This document shows positions 9,891 through 18,967 of a stretch of DNA of 64,000 nt, one piece after another; the stretch's first letter is position 1, and each line of letters begins with the position of its first letter. Origin of the DNA: Xanthomonas sp. GPE 39 (GTDB lineage Bacteria; Pseudomonadota; Gammaproteobacteria; Xanthomonadales; Xanthomonadaceae). A program made the translations under genes and the position numbers. The notes under the pieces are model-generated. The model was not told where the DNA came from, made no database searches, and was given only the letters and a program-made list of their open reading frames with translations. The stretch spans positions 647,266 through 711,265 of the forward strand of contig NZ_JZHZ01000007.1 of NCBI RefSeq assembly GCF_000963005.1, given 5' to 3'.

Positions 9891-10850
9891 ATGCAAGACC
9901 AACGTAACCTGCTGGTGTTCTGCGGTAATGCCAACAAACCTTTGGCCAAGAGCATCTGTCGCGAGTTGGGCGTGCGTGCGGGCAAGGCGATGGTGTCGCG
10001 TTTCTCCGATGGCGAAGTGCAGGTAGAAATCGAGGAGAACGTGCGTCGGCAGGAAGTGTTCGTGGTGCAGCCGACCTGTGCGCCGAGCGCTGAGAACCTG
10101 ATGGAGTTGCTGGTGCTGATCGACGCGCTCAAGCGCGCAAGTGCCGCCAGTGTGACTGCGGTGGTGCCGTACTTCGGTTATTCGCGACAGGATCGGCGCA
10201 TGCGCTCTTCGCGCGTGCCGATCACCGCTAAGGTTGCCGCCAAGATGTTCAGTGCGGTCAACGCTGATCGTGTGCTGACCGTCGATCTGCATGCCGATCA
10301 GATTCAGGGTTTCTTCGATATCCCGGTCGATAACGTGTATGCCTCGCCGCTGTTGCTGGCTGATATCTGGCGCGCTTACGGGACCGACAACCTGATTGTG
10401 GTCTCGCCCGACGTGGGCGGCGTGGTGCGCGCGCGCGCTGTGGCCAAACGTCTGGACGATGCCGATCTGGCGATCATCGACAAGCGCCGTCCGCGTGCCA
10501 ACGTGGCGACGGTGATGAACATCATCGGCGACGTCGAAGGCAAGACGTGCGTGCTGGTCGACGATATCGTCGACACCGCCGGCACCCTGTGCGCCGCGGC
10601 CGCCGCTTTGAAGGCCCAGGGCGCGTTGAAGGTGGCTGCGTATTGCACCCATCCGGTGTTGTCCGGCCCGGCGGTGAGCAATATCAGCAATTCGCAACTG
10701 GACGAACTGGTCGTCACCGATACCATTCCGCTCTCGGAAGCGGCGCGCGCCTGCGGCAAGATTCGCCAGCTCAGCGTTGCCGAGTTGCTCGCCGAAACCA
10801 TTCGCCGCATCGCCTTCGGCGAGTCGGTCAGTTCGTTGTACGTCGATTGA
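9891..10850 (+). CDS. prs: Ribose-phosphate pyrophosphokinase (PRPP synthetase)
   Basis: A 319-aa enzyme that makes PRPP from ribose-5-phosphate and ATP for purine, pyrimidine, NAD, His and Trp synthesis. [14 protein letters not shown] is the conserved catalytic flexible-loop region and [12 protein letters not shown] is the PRPP/ribose-phosphate-binding loop. The ATG at 9891 ([12 protein letters not shown]) matches the usual N-terminus of the family; longer in-frame extensions upstream add only non-conserved sequence. Confidence 0.97.
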   Translation: MQDQRNLLVFCGNANKPLAKSICRELGVRAGKAMVSRFSDGEVQVEIEENVRRQEVFVVQPTCAPSAENLMELLVLIDALKRASAASVTAVVPYFGYSRQDRRMRSSRVPITAKVAAKMFSAVNADRVLTVDLHADQIQGFFDIPVDNVYASPLLLADIWRAYGTDNLIVVSPDVGGVVRARAVAKRLDDADLAIIDKRRPRANVATVMNIIGDVEGKTCVLVDDIVDTAGTLCAAAAALKAQGALKVAAYCTHPVLSGPAVSNISNSQLDELVVTDTIPLSEAARACGKIRQLSVAELLAETIRRIAFGESVSSLYVD

Positions 10851-10960
10851 GGGTCGGGCGGGCGTTGCCCGTCCCGGCTTACGTTCCGGCTCTTCTGGTC
10901 GCGGGAGAGTCTTTCAAACCGTCGCGAGGCGGTTCATTCAACTAAGGTAGTAAGCGCAAA

Positions 10961-11605
10961 ATGGCAACCACGCATGAAATCAAGGTTCAGCGCCGCGAAG
11001 TCGAGGGTAAGGGTGCGAGCCGCCGCCTCCGTCGCGACGGCCTGATCCCGGCCATCGTCTACGGTGGCGATCTGAAGCCGGTCAACATCCAGCTCAATCA
11101 CAACGAAGTCTGGCTGGCTAGCCAGAACGACTGGTTCTATTCGTCCATCCTCAGCCTGAGCTTGAACGGCGACACGCAGAAGGTGTTGCTGCGCGATATG
11201 CAGCGTCATCCGTACAAGCAGTTGATCATGCACATCGACTTCCAGCGCGTGAACGACAACGAGGTGCTGCACGCTGCGGTGCCGCTGCACTTCCTCCACG
11301 AGGATGTGTCGCCGGCCGGCAAGTCGGCCGAAGTGGTCGTCACGCACGAATTGAACGAAATCCAGGTCGTGTGCTTGCCCAAGGATCTGCCGGAGTTCGT
11401 CGAAGTCGACTTGTCCAAGCTGTCGGTCGGCGATGTGATTCACTTGTCCGATCTGAAGCTGCCGGCTGGTGTCGAGTTGCCGCAACTGAAGTTGGGCAAG
11501 GAGCACGACGTGGCGGTGGTCATTGCCAAGCATGGCCGGGTCGAGGAAGAGCCCGAGGCAACCGATGCGGCTGCGGCCGAGCCGGCGAAGAAGGACGGCA
11601 AGTAA
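10961..11605 (+). CDS. rplY: 50S ribosomal protein L25, CTC-type long form
   Basis: A 214-aa two-domain L25. An N-terminal 5S-rRNA-binding L25 domain covers about residues 5-95 (VEGKGASRRLRRDGLIPAIVYG). A C-terminal TL5/CTC beta domain covers about 100-195, and an acidic-Ala tail follows (EEEPEATDAAAAEPAKKDGK). E. coli L25 is only about 94 aa and lacks the second domain, so this is the longer, general-stress-protein-like version. An SD-like TAAGGTAG precedes the start. The prs-rplY-pth-ychF order is conserved. Confidence 0.96.
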   Translation: MATTHEIKVQRREVEGKGASRRLRRDGLIPAIVYGGDLKPVNIQLNHNEVWLASQNDWFYSSILSLSLNGDTQKVLLRDMQRHPYKQLIMHIDFQRVNDNEVLHAAVPLHFLHEDVSPAGKSAEVVVTHELNEIQVVCLPKDLPEFVEVDLSKLSVGDVIHLSDLKLPAGVELPQLKLGKEHDVAVVIAKHGRVEEEPEATDAAAAEPAKKDGK

Positions 11606-11662
11606 TCGTCTGCGCGGCGCCTGGGCCATTGTGGTTCAGGCGCCGCGACGATGCGCTGCGGC

Positions 11663-12247
11663 ATGACTGGTCTGCGTCTGATCGTCGGTCTGGGCAATCC
11701 CGGAGCCGAGCACGCCAATACCCGGCACAACGCCGGGTTTCGTTTTGTCGATCATCTGGCGCAACAGGCCGGTGCGCGCTGGAGCGTGGAAGCCAAGTTG
11801 TTCGGTGAGACTGCCAAGGTGGATGTCGCTGGCCAGTCCGTGTGGCTGCTGAAGCCGGCCACCTATATGAATCTCAGCGGCAAGTCGGTGACGGCGGCGC
11901 TGCGGTTTTGGAAAATCGAGCCTGCGCAGGCGCTGCTGGCGCACGACGAGCTCGATCTGGCGCCGGGCACGGCGCGGCTCAAGTTCGATGGCGGCCACGG
12001 TGGCCAGAATGGCTTGCGCGACACCATTCGCTTGCTGGGGCATGCCGGCTTCCATCGCTTGCGTATTGGAATCGGGCATCCAGGGCACAAGGACAAGGTC
12101 GTGCCGTGGGTATTAAGCCGTGCAAGCCAGGGCGAGCAAATATTGATCGACCGCGCCATCGATGACGCTCTCGCGGTGCTGCCGTTGGCGGTGCAGGGCG
12201 ATTTCAACGAAGCGATGAAGCGGCTGCATACGAGCAGGGATTCGTGA
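11663..12247 (+). CDS. pth: Peptidyl-tRNA hydrolase
   Basis: A 194-aa enzyme that recycles peptidyl-tRNA dropped from ribosomes. LRLIVGLGNPGAEHANTRHNAGF is the Pth signature (quoted in two halves of the conserved block), with the catalytic His of the TRHN motif. KPATYMNLSG and HDELDLAPG with the conserved Asp follow. I place the start at 11663 (MTGLRLIVG), where homologues begin; an in-frame ATG at 11651 would add only four residues. It lies between rplY and ychF. Confidence 0.95.
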   Translation: MTGLRLIVGLGNPGAEHANTRHNAGFRFVDHLAQQAGARWSVEAKLFGETAKVDVAGQSVWLLKPATYMNLSGKSVTAALRFWKIEPAQALLAHDELDLAPGTARLKFDGGHGGQNGLRDTIRLLGHAGFHRLRIGIGHPGHKDKVVPWVLSRASQGEQILIDRAIDDALAVLPLAVQGDFNEAMKRLHTSRDS

Positions 12248-12308
12248 TTGGGGATTGGGGATTCGCCTCCACGACGCGGGGCGAATCTCCAATCCCGAAT
12301 CCCAAATC
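12246..12308. repeat. Imperfect inverted repeat between pth and ychF
   Basis: The left arm GATTGGGGATTGGGGATTCG and the right arm from about 12280 (GCGAATCTCCAATCCCGAAT, then CCCAAATCCC) are near-complementary around a loop of about 12 nt. The arms are built from GGGATT units. This looks like the GGGATT/GGGAAT-type interspersed palindromes common in Xanthomonas intergenic regions. It could also act as an mRNA stem-loop or attenuating terminator between pth and ychF, although no T-run follows. Confidence 0.75.
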
Positions 12309-12321
12309 CCGGAAGTAAATC

Positions 12322-13413
12322 ATGGGCATTAAGTGCGGCATCGTCGGGTTGCCCAATGTTGGCAAGTCGACTCTGTTCAATGCATTGACCAAGGCGGGCA
12401 TCGCTGCGGCCAATTTCCCGTTCTGCACCATCGAGCCCAACGTCGGCGTTGTGCCGGTGCCAGATCCGCGGCTTGGTGCGCTGGCGGCGATCATCAATCC
12501 GCAGAAGGTCGTTCCCACCGCGGTCGAATTCGTCGATATCGCTGGCTTGGTTGCCGGTGCCGCCAGTGGTGAGGGATTGGGCAACAAGTTCCTTGCGCAC
12601 ATCCGCGAAGTCGATGCGATTACCCACGTAGTGCGCTGTTTCGAGCATAGCGACATCATCCACGTCAACAACAAGGTCGATCCGGTTTCCGATATCGAGA
12701 CGATCGATATCGAATTGGCCCTGGCCGATTTGGATAGCGTGGAAAAAGCGCTCAACCGTGCCGAGCGCGCGGCCAAGGGCGGCGACAAGGACGCTGCCGC
12801 GCGCAAGCCGGTGCTTGCCAAGTTGCAAGCTGCGCTGGCCGACGGCAAGCCTGGGCGTAGCGCGGGGCTGGATGAAGAAGAAAAAGCGTTGGTGCGCGAT
12901 TTGTTTTTGCTCACGCTCAAGCCGGTGATGTACATCGCTAACGTGTTGGAGGATGGCTTCGAGAACAATCCGCACCTGGAGGCAGTGCGCGCGCGCGCCG
13001 CGACCGAGGGTGCCGAAGTGGTGCCGGTATCGGCGGCGATCGAGGAAGAGTTGTCGCAACTGGATGATGCCGATCGCGACGCGTTTCTGGTCGATCTGGG
13101 CTTGCAGGAGCCGGGGCTGAACCGGGTGATTCGCGCCGCCTATGCGCTGCTGGGTCTGCAGACGTATTTCACCGCCGGGGTGAAGGAAGTGCGGGCATGG
13201 ACAGTGAAGGTGGGGGCGACCGCGCCGCAGGCGGCAGCGGTGATCCATACCGATTTTGAGAAAGGCTTCATCCGTGCCGAGACCATCGCCTACGACGATT
13301 TCATCAAGTACAAGGGTGAGAGCGGCGCGCGCGAGGCCGGACGTTTGCGCCTGGAAGGCAAGGAGTACCGCGTGCAGGAAGGCGATATCCTGCATTTCCG
13401 CTTCAACGTCTGA
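12322..13413 (+). CDS. ychF: Redox-regulated ATPase/GTPase YchF (EngD)
   Basis: A 363-aa Obg-family P-loop ATPase. Walker A is [15 protein letters not shown] at residues 8-22, the switch II DxxG is EFVDIAGLV, and the C-terminal TGS domain ends with [16 protein letters not shown]. YchF preferentially hydrolyses ATP, binds ribosomes and is tied to the oxidative stress response. Full length, following pth as in E. coli. Confidence 0.97.
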   Translation: MGIKCGIVGLPNVGKSTLFNALTKAGIAAANFPFCTIEPNVGVVPVPDPRLGALAAIINPQKVVPTAVEFVDIAGLVAGAASGEGLGNKFLAHIREVDAITHVVRCFEHSDIIHVNNKVDPVSDIETIDIELALADLDSVEKALNRAERAAKGGDKDAAARKPVLAKLQAALADGKPGRSAGLDEEEKALVRDLFLLTLKPVMYIANVLEDGFENNPHLEAVRARAATEGAEVVPVSAAIEEELSQLDDADRDAFLVDLGLQEPGLNRVIRAAYALLGLQTYFTAGVKEVRAWTVKVGATAPQAAAVIHTDFEKGFIRAETIAYDDFIKYKGESGAREAGRLRLEGKEYRVQEGDILHFRFNV

Positions 13414-13495
13414 TCCGATCCGAAGCTGTTGCGCGTGCTTTGCGCAAGCGCACACGGACAATTGCGCTGCCATGTCTGCCCGCGTCAAAAGGCTG

Positions 13496-13524
13496 TTGAC
13501 AAGGCAATGGTGTCAAGGAAGAAT
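13496..13524 (+). promoter_or_regulatory. Candidate sigma-70 promoter for tRNA-tuf transcription unit
   Basis: A perfect -35 TTGACA at 13496-13501 is separated by 17 bp from AAGAAT at 13519-13524 (4 of 6 matches to TATAAT). It lies about 60 bp upstream of tRNA-Tyr, the first of three tRNAs before tuf. No other pair of comparable quality is seen in the ychF-tRNA gap. Confidence 0.5.
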
Positions 13525-13582
13525 AGCGGGCTGTTTCACCCCTCTTTGATTCGGTTTCGCGACCGGGTTGGGGCGGGTAGTT

Positions 13583-13668
13583 GGAGGGATACCCAAGCGG
13601 CCAACGGGGGCAGACTGTAAATCTGCTGGCTTACGCCTTCGGTGGTTCGAATCCACCTCCCTCCACCA
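13583..13668 (+). tRNA. tRNA-Tyr (GUA)
   Basis: A class II tRNA with acceptor GGAGGGA/TCCCTCC and anticodon loop centred on GTA (GCAGA-CTGTAAA-TCTGC). It has an extra long variable arm (TGGCTTACGCCTTC region) and T arm GGTGG-TTCGAAT-CCACC. Discriminator A is at 13665 and CCA is encoded at 13666-13668. It is the first gene of the tRNA-tuf cluster. Confidence 0.96.
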
Positions 13669-13700
13669 GTAATTTTGTTGTGGCAGTGTGTCATCCCGTA

Positions 13701-13774
13701 GCGGGAGTAGTTCAACGGTAGAACCTCAGCCTTCCAAGCTGATGGTGCGGGTTCGATTCCCGTCTCCCGCTCCA
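13701..13774 (+). tRNA. tRNA-Gly (UCC)
   Basis: Acceptor arms GCGGGAG/CTCCCGC, anticodon stem TCAGC/GCTGA with loop CTTCCAA (anticodon TCC), and T arm GCGGG-TTCGATT-CCCGT. CCA is encoded at 13772-13774. It reads AGG-poor/GGA-type glycine codons and lies between tRNA-Tyr and tRNA-Thr. Confidence 0.95.
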
Positions 13775-13804
13775 TTGAACGCGCGTGTGTCACAATAAAG
13801 CAAC

Positions 13805-13880
13805 GCTCACGTAGCTCAGTCGGTAGAGCACCTCCTTGGTAAGGAGGAGGTCGAAGGTTCGATTCCTTTCGTGAGCACCA
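13805..13880 (+). tRNA. tRNA-Thr (GGU)
   Basis: Acceptor arms GCTCACG at 13805-13811 and CGTGAGC at 13870-13876. The anticodon stem is CCTCC/GGAGG with loop TTGGTAA (anticodon GGT), and the T arm contains TTCGATT. CCA is encoded at 13878-13880. Only 45 bp separate it from tuf, as in the tyrU-glyT-thrT-tufB cluster of E. coli. Confidence 0.96.
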
Positions 13881-13925
13881 TATTCAGTCGTCAAATCTTT
13901 CTAAGATCATCGAGAAGAAGCAGCC

Positions 13926-15116
13926 ATGGCCAAGGGTAAGTTCGAGCGCACCAAGCCGCACGTCAACGTCGGCACCATCGGTCACGTCGACCACGGCAAG
14001 ACCACGCTGACGGCAGCACTGACCAAGGTCGGCGCGGAGCGCTTCGGCGGCGAATTCAAAGCCTACGACGCGATCGACGCGGCGCCGGAAGAGAAGGCGC
14101 GCGGTATCACGATCTCGACCGCCCACGTGGAATACGAATCCCCGACGCGTCACTACGCGCACGTGGATTGCCCGGGGCACGCGGACTACGTGAAGAACAT
14201 GATCACCGGTGCGGCGCAGATGGACGGCGCGATCCTGGTGTGCTCGGCCGCTGACGGCCCGATGCCGCAGACCCGCGAGCACATCCTGCTGTCGCGTCAG
14301 GTCGGCGTGCCGCACATCGTGGTGTTCTTGAACAAGGCCGACATGGTCGACGACGCCGAGCTGCTTGAGCTGGTCGAGATGGAAGTGCGCGAGCTGCTGA
14401 GTAAGTACGACTTCCCGGGCGACGACACCCCGATCATCCATGGTTCGGCGCGTCTGGCGCTGGAAGGTGATCAGAGCGAGATCGGCGTGCCGGCGATCCT
14501 GAAGCTGGTGGAAGCGCTGGACACGTTCATCCCGGAGCCGCAGCGCGACGTGGACAAGCCGTTCCTGATGCCGGTGGAAGACGTGTTCTCGATTTCCGGT
14601 CGCGGCACGGTGGTGACCGGTCGTATCGAGCGCGGCATCATCAAGGTGGGCGACGAAATCGAAATCGTCGGCATCCGTGCGACGCAGAAGACCACGGTGA
14701 CGGGCGTGGAAATGTTCCGCAAGCTGCTGGACCAGGGTCAGGCTGGCGATAACGCGGGTCTGCTGCTGCGCGGCACCAAGCGTGACGACGTGGAGCGCGG
14801 CCAGGTGCTGTGCAAGCCGGGTTCGATCAAGCCGCACACCGAGTTCGAGGCCGAGGTGTACGTGTTGTCGAAGGACGAGGGTGGTCGTCACACGCCGTTC
14901 TTCAAGGGCTACCGTCCGCAGTTCTATTTTCGCACCACCGACATCACTGGCGCGTGCCAGTTGCCGGAAGGCGTGGAGATGGTGATGCCGGGCGACAACA
15001 TCAAGATGGTGGTGACGCTGATCAACCCGGTGGCGATGGACGAAGGCCTGCGTTTCGCGATCCGCGAAGGCGGCCGGACCGTCGGCGCCGGCGTGGTGGC
15101 CAAGATCATCAAGTAA
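13926..15116 (+). CDS. tuf: Elongation factor Tu
   Basis: A 396-aa GTPase that delivers aminoacyl-tRNA to the ribosome. G1 is [11 protein letters not shown]3 is [13 protein letters not shown]4 is NKADMVDD, and domains 2 and 3 are complete to KIIK. Its left context (Tyr-Gly-Thr tRNAs) is that of tufB, while its right context (rpsJ) is that of tufA. Only one tuf is present and the genes expected between the two copies are absent. See the finding on this junction. Confidence 0.99.
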   Translation: MAKGKFERTKPHVNVGTIGHVDHGKTTLTAALTKVGAERFGGEFKAYDAIDAAPEEKARGITISTAHVEYESPTRHYAHVDCPGHADYVKNMITGAAQMDGAILVCSAADGPMPQTREHILLSRQVGVPHIVVFLNKADMVDDAELLELVEMEVRELLSKYDFPGDDTPIIHGSARLALEGDQSEIGVPAILKLVEALDTFIPEPQRDVDKPFLMPVEDVFSISGRGTVVTGRIERGIIKVGDEIEIVGIRATQKTTVTGVEMFRKLLDQGQAGDNAGLLLRGTKRDDVERGQVLCKPGSIKPHTEFEAEVYVLSKDEGGRHTPFFKGYRPQFYFRTTDITGACQLPEGVEMVMPGDNIKMVVTLINPVAMDEGLRFAIREGGRTVGAGVVAKIIK

Positions 15117-15124
15117 TGCACTCT

Positions 15125-15208
15125 GGCAGCCTTGGCTGCCGGATGTAGTGGATAGGCGGCGACTTGGGTCGCCGCGAAGGCGAAGGGTCGGCGAAAGTCG
15201 GCCCTTCG
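15125..15208 (+). terminator. Three successive stem-loops after tuf
   Basis: GGCAGCC-TT-GGCTGCC at 15125-15140, GCGGCGAC-TTGG-GTCGCCGC at 15156-15175, and CGAAGGG at 15181-15187 pairing with CCCTTCG at 15202-15208. All are perfect in the arms named. None is followed by a clear U-tract, so they could be Rho-independent terminators of poor type, mRNA-stabilising structures or processing sites at the 3' end of the tuf transcript. Confidence 0.5.
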
Positions 15209-15259
15209 TCGTTCATGGTCACGGCATAGGCCGGTCTGCATATTTCTTGCCGCAGAGTG

Positions 15260-15288
15260 TTGCGAACAGCTCAAGCGCCCCTTATAAT
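15260..15288 (+). promoter_or_regulatory. Candidate distal promoter upstream of rpsJ
   Basis: TTGCGA at 15260-15265 and a perfect TATAAT at 15283-15288 are spaced by 17 bp, about 310 bp before rpsJ. It would give a long leader to the S10 operon or serve a gene that used to stand here. Confidence 0.55.
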
Positions 15289-15409
15289 GCGCGGCTCGGC
15301 GTTCCTGGGTAGGGCGCCGGCAAGACAGCGAAAAGAGGGGCAGGAAGTCGCTCGTGTTCGCAAGACCGGGAAGGTCGCGTTGTGTGGAGAACTCAATAAC
15401 CTTGTGTTA

Positions 15410-15438
15410 TTGACGCCGCTCTATCTGCGCATTATACT
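15410..15438 (+). promoter_or_regulatory. S10 operon promoter (sigma-70)
   Basis: TTGACG at 15410-15415, a 17-bp spacer and TATACT at 15433-15438 form a near-consensus promoter. Transcription would start around 15445, leaving a leader of about 155 nt before rpsJ. In E. coli L4 regulates the S10 operon through its leader; whether that applies here is not shown by the sequence. The 15117-15600 gap otherwise holds only the second promoter and three stem-loops listed separately. Confidence 0.7.
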
Positions 15439-15600
15439 TTTCCGTCTAGGCAGGCCGGGTCGACTGGTCTGCCTCAGTTTTTGGGGTGTAGGAATGCCCT
15501 CGCCGAGTCGGAACGCTTGGCGCATATGACATCAGGACATCACCGGGGCAGGTATCCCAGAGGCCTTGCCCGTCGCTCTTTTAACGAAGGAACCACCGTT

Positions 15601-15912
15601 ATGGCGGACCAAAAGATCCGGATTCGGTTGAAGGCGTTCGATAGTCGTTTGATCGACCGTTCAGCCAGCGAGATCGTTGAGACGGCCAAGCGGACCGGCG
15701 CGCAAGTGCGTGGCCCGATCCCGTTGCCGACCAAGATCGAACGCTACACCATTCTCGTTTCTCCGCACGTCGATAAAGACGCGCGCGACCAGTACGAGAC
15801 CCGCACGCACAAGCGCGTGCTCGACATCGTCGACCCCAACGACAAGACCGTGGACGCGCTGATGAAGCTAGAACTCGCGGCTGGCGTCGATGTCCAGATC
15901 AAGTTGACCTGA
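15601..15912 (+). CDS. rpsJ: 30S ribosomal protein S10
   Basis: A 103-aa protein ([17 protein letters not shown]), full length. S10 is part of the 30S head and, as NusE, of the transcription antitermination complex. It is the first gene of the S10 operon. ACGAAGGA stands 10-15 bp before the ATG, and longer in-frame openings upstream of 15601 have no conserved sequence. Confidence 0.99.
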   Translation: MADQKIRIRLKAFDSRLIDRSASEIVETAKRTGAQVRGPIPLPTKIERYTILVSPHVDKDARDQYETRTHKRVLDIVDPNDKTVDALMKLELAAGVDVQIKLT

Positions 15913-15923
15913 GGACTGCGACC

Positions 15924-16574
15924 ATGACGAAGAAATATTCGTTGGGCTTCGTGGGCCGTAAGGCCGGTATGAGCCGCGTCTTCACTGAAGACGGCCGCTC
16001 CATTCCGGTGACCCTGATCGAAGCGACCCCGAACCGTATCACCCAGCTCAAGACGGTTGAGAGCGACGGCTACAGCGCTGTGCAGATCACCGTGGGTGCC
16101 CGTCGCGCCGCGTTGGTCAACAAGCCGGCGGCTGGCCACTTCGCCAAGGCGAAGGTGGAAGCGGGGCGTGGCCTGTGGGAGTTCCGCGTCGAAGATGCGC
16201 AGCTGGGCGACTTTGCCATCGGCGGCGAGATCAAGGCGGACATCTTTGAAGTCGGCCAGAAGGTCGACGTCCAGGGCGTCACCAAGGGCAAGGGCTTCCA
16301 AGGCACCATCAAGCGGCACAACTTCCGCATGGGCGACGCCACCCACGGTAACTCGCTGTCGCATCGCGCGCCGGGTTCGCTGGGTCAGCGCCAGACCCCG
16401 GGTCGCGTTTTCCCGGGCAAGAAGATGTCCGGCCACATGGGCGCGGTGCAGCAGAGCACGCAGAATCTGGAAGTGGTCAAGGTTGACGTCGAGCGTGGCT
16501 TGATCGCCATTCGCGGCGCGGTGCCTGGCGCTGCCGGTGGCGACGTGATCGTGCGTCCGGCTAGCAAGGCATAA
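15924..16574 (+). CDS. rplC: 50S ribosomal protein L3
   Basis: A 216-aa protein starting [20 protein letters not shown]. The L3 signature [13 protein letters not shown] and the [15 protein letters not shown] region that reaches the peptidyl-transferase centre are present. It is among the proteins that nucleate 50S assembly. It begins 11 bp after rpsJ within the S10 operon, preceded by GAGGA. Confidence 0.99.
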   Translation: MTKKYSLGFVGRKAGMSRVFTEDGRSIPVTLIEATPNRITQLKTVESDGYSAVQITVGARRAALVNKPAAGHFAKAKVEAGRGLWEFRVEDAQLGDFAIGGEIKADIFEVGQKVDVQGVTKGKGFQGTIKRHNFRMGDATHGNSLSHRAPGSLGQRQTPGRVFPGKKMSGHMGAVQQSTQNLEVVKVDVERGLIAIRGAVPGAAGGDVIVRPASKA

Positions 16575-16586
16575 GGAGAGATGACG

Positions 16587-17192
16587 ATGGAACTCGTTAT
16601 CACGGGTAGCAATAACAAGGTCTCGGTTTCCGATGCCGTGTTCGGTCGCGATTTCAGCGAGGATCTGGTGCACCAGGTCGTCGTTGCCTATCGCAACGCC
16701 GGTCGCGCTGGTACCAAGGCGCAGAAGACACGTTCGGAAGTCAATGGCACCACCAAGAAGTCGAAGAAGCAGAAGGGCGGTGGCGCTCGCCACGGCGCGC
16801 TGACTGCTCCGATCTTCGTCGGTGGCGGCGTGACCTTCGCGGCCAAGCCGCGCAGCTTCGAGCAGAAGGTGAACCGCAAGATGTACCGTGCGGCGATCTG
16901 CGCGATCTTCTCGGAACTCAATCGCCAGGGTCGTCTCAAGGTTGTCGACGCGTTCGACGTCCAGACCAGTAAGACCAAGGGTCTGATCGAGAAGCTGAAA
17001 GGTCTGGATGTGGGCAAGCGCCCGCTGATCGTGACCGAAGAAGCGTCCGAGCATCTGTACCTGTCCGCTCGTAATCTTCCCTATGTGGAAGTGCGCGATG
17101 TGCAGGGCCTGGATCCGGTGTCGCTGGTCGGGGCCGATACGGTCGTGATCACCGCCGATGCGGTCAAGAAGGTCGAGGAGTGGCTGGCATGA
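16587..17192 (+). CDS. rplD: 50S ribosomal protein L4
   Basis: A 201-aa protein, [14 protein letters not shown]. Two in-frame ATGs compete. At 16581 the AGGAGAG box would touch the start codon, while 16587 leaves a normal spacing of about 7 nt and matches the usual N-terminus, so 16587 is preferred. The basic loop around [16 protein letters not shown] extends into the peptide exit tunnel. In E. coli L4 is also the autogenous repressor of the S10 operon. Confidence 0.98.
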   Translation: MELVITGSNNKVSVSDAVFGRDFSEDLVHQVVVAYRNAGRAGTKAQKTRSEVNGTTKKSKKQKGGGARHGALTAPIFVGGGVTFAAKPRSFEQKVNRKMYRAAICAIFSELNRQGRLKVVDAFDVQTSKTKGLIEKLKGLDVGKRPLIVTEEASEHLYLSARNLPYVEVRDVQGLDPVSLVGADTVVITADAVKKVEEWLA

Positions 17193-17488
17193 GCAGCAAC
17201 GAAAAAATCTTCAGCGTGCTGCGTGCCCCGCGTGTCTCGGAAAAGACCGCGCGCCTGCAGGAACTCTCCAATCAATACGTCTTCGAGATCTCGAGCGAAG
17301 CCACCAAAGCCGATGTCAAGGCTGCGGTTGAGCAGTTGTTCGACGTCAAGGTCGAGTCGGTCAATGTGTTGAACGTTAAGGGCAAGAACAAGTCCTTCCG
17401 TTCGCGCAGCGGTCGTCGCGGCGATTGGCGCAAGGCGTACGTGCGTCTGGCCGAAGGCCAGTCCATCGACGTAACGGCCAAGGCCTGA
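17189..17488 (+). CDS. rplW: 50S ribosomal protein L23
   Basis: A 99-aa protein, [19 protein letters not shown]. The ATG overlaps the rplD stop as ATGA, which indicates coupling and fixes the start. L23 lies at the tunnel exit and docks trigger factor and SRP. The conserved APRVSEKT block and the basic C-terminal GDWRKAYV segment are present. Confidence 0.98.
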   Translation: MSSNEKIFSVLRAPRVSEKTARLQELSNQYVFEISSEATKADVKAAVEQLFDVKVESVNVLNVKGKNKSFRSRSGRRGDWRKAYVRLAEGQSIDVTAKA

Positions 17489-17498
17489 GGTACATCCC

Positions 17499-18326
17499 AT
17501 GCCATTGATGAAATTCAAACCCACTTCCGCAGGCCGTCGTTCGGCCGTGCGCGTGGTCACGCCCGATCTGCACAAGGGCGCCCCGCACGCTGCGCTGGTG
17601 GAAAAGCAGAGCAAGTCCGGTGGTCGTAATCACCACGGCCGCATCACCACCCGCCACGTCGGTGGTGGTCACAAGCAGCACTACCGCATCATCGACTTCA
17701 AGCGCAACAAGGAAGGTATTCCGGCGCGAGTGGAGCGGATCGAATACGATCCCAACCGCACCGCCCATATCGCCCTGCTGTGCTACGCCGATGGCGAGCG
17801 TCGCTACATCATCGCCCCGAAGGGCCTGAAGGCTGGCGATCAAGTGATCGCCGGTTCCGATGCCCCGATCAAGACCGGTAACACCCTGCCGCTGCGTAAT
17901 ATTCCGGTCGGTACGACGGTGCACGGCATCGAGTTGAAGCCAGGTAAGGGTGCGCAGATTGCGCGTGCCGCTGGCGCGGCGGTGCAGTTGGTTGCGCGCG
18001 AAGGCATTTACGCCACCCTGCGTCTGCGCTCCGGCGAAATGCGCAAGGTGCCGTCCGAGTGCCGCGCGACCATCGGTGAAGTCGGCAACGACGAACACAA
18101 CCTCGAAAAGCTGGGTAAAGCTGGTGCCAAGCGTTGGCGCGGCGTGCGCCCGACCGTTCGCGGTGCGGCCATGAACCCGGTCGATCACCCGCACGGTGGT
18201 GGTGAGGCGAAAGCTGGTCAGGGTAATCCGCATCCGGTCACCCCGTGGGGTGTGCCGACCAAGGGTTACAAGACGCGCCATAACAAGCGCACCGAACAAT
18301 TCATCGTCCGCGATCGTAGGGGCTAA
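17499..18326 (+). CDS. rplB: 50S ribosomal protein L2
   Basis: A 275-aa protein, [37 protein letters not shown] and the C-terminal [15 protein letters not shown] block carry the conserved His residues required near the peptidyl-transferase centre. Full length. It starts 10 bp after rplW in the S10 operon. Confidence 0.99.
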   Translation: MPLMKFKPTSAGRRSAVRVVTPDLHKGAPHAALVEKQSKSGGRNHHGRITTRHVGGGHKQHYRIIDFKRNKEGIPARVERIEYDPNRTAHIALLCYADGERRYIIAPKGLKAGDQVIAGSDAPIKTGNTLPLRNIPVGTTVHGIELKPGKGAQIARAAGAAVQLVAREGIYATLRLRSGEMRKVPSECRATIGEVGNDEHNLEKLGKAGAKRWRGVRPTVRGAAMNPVDHPHGGGEAKAGQGNPHPVTPWGVPTKGYKTRHNKRTEQFIVRDRRG

Positions 18327-18332
18327 TCGACC

Positions 18333-18602
18333 ATGGCACGTTCACTTAAGAAGGGCCCGTTCGTCGATCACCACCTCATCAAGAAGGTGGAGGCCGCGGC
18401 CGGCAGCAAGCGTCCGATCAAGACCTGGTCGCGTCGTTCCATGATCCTGCCGGAAATGGTGGGTTTCACCATCGCCGTGCATAACGGCAAGAACCACGTT
18501 CCGGTGCTGGTCAACGAGAACATGGTCGGCCACAAACTCGGCGAATTTGCCGTCACCCGGACCTTCAAAGGTCATGGTGGCGACAAGAAGTCGAGCCGCT
18601 AA
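18333..18602 (+). CDS. rpsS: 30S ribosomal protein S19
   Basis: An 89-aa protein, [18 protein letters not shown], with the C-terminal signature [16 protein letters not shown]. It binds the head of the 30S next to S13. It starts 6 bp after the rplB stop. Confidence 0.99.
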   Translation: MARSLKKGPFVDHHLIKKVEAAAGSKRPIKTWSRRSMILPEMVGFTIAVHNGKNHVPVLVNENMVGHKLGEFAVTRTFKGHGGDKKSSR

Positions 18603-18614
18603 GGAGAGATGACG

Positions 18615-18950
18615 ATGGAAGCGAAAGCAATCCTGCGCACCGCGCGCATCTCACCGCAGAAAGCCCGTCTGGTCGCTGACCAGGTGCGCGGTCTTTCCGC
18701 CGAGCGGGCGGTCAACCTACTGAAGTTTTCGGACAAGAAAGCCGCTCACCTGATCAAGAAGGTGGTGGAGTCGGCGATCGCCAATGCCGAGAATAATCAA
18801 GGCGCGGATGTCGACGAGCTGAAGGTCAAGACCATCATGGTTGATGAAGGTCCGAGCTTGAAGCGTTTCATGGCGCGGGCGAAAGGCCGCGGTACCCGCA
18901 TCCTCAAACGCACCAGCCACATCACTGTGGTTGTGGGCGCCGCCAAGTAA
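18615..18950 (+). CDS. rplV: 50S ribosomal protein L22
   Basis: A 111-aa protein, [20 protein letters not shown]. As with rplD, an ATG six bases earlier (18609) lies directly against AGGAGAG, and 18615 has the better spacing and the conserved N-terminus. The C-terminal beta-hairpin ([20 protein letters not shown]) lines the exit tunnel and is the site of macrolide-resistance changes in other bacteria. Confidence 0.98.
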
Positions 18951-18967
18951 GCGGAAAGGAAAAGACG

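Noticed and set aside
12246-12308. CRISPR-like repeat
   Set aside because: It is a single inverted repeat without direct repeats or spacers.
11863-13488. A 541-codon open frame antisense to pth and ychF
   Set aside because: It crosses two conserved genes and the intergenic palindrome and shows no recognisable family.
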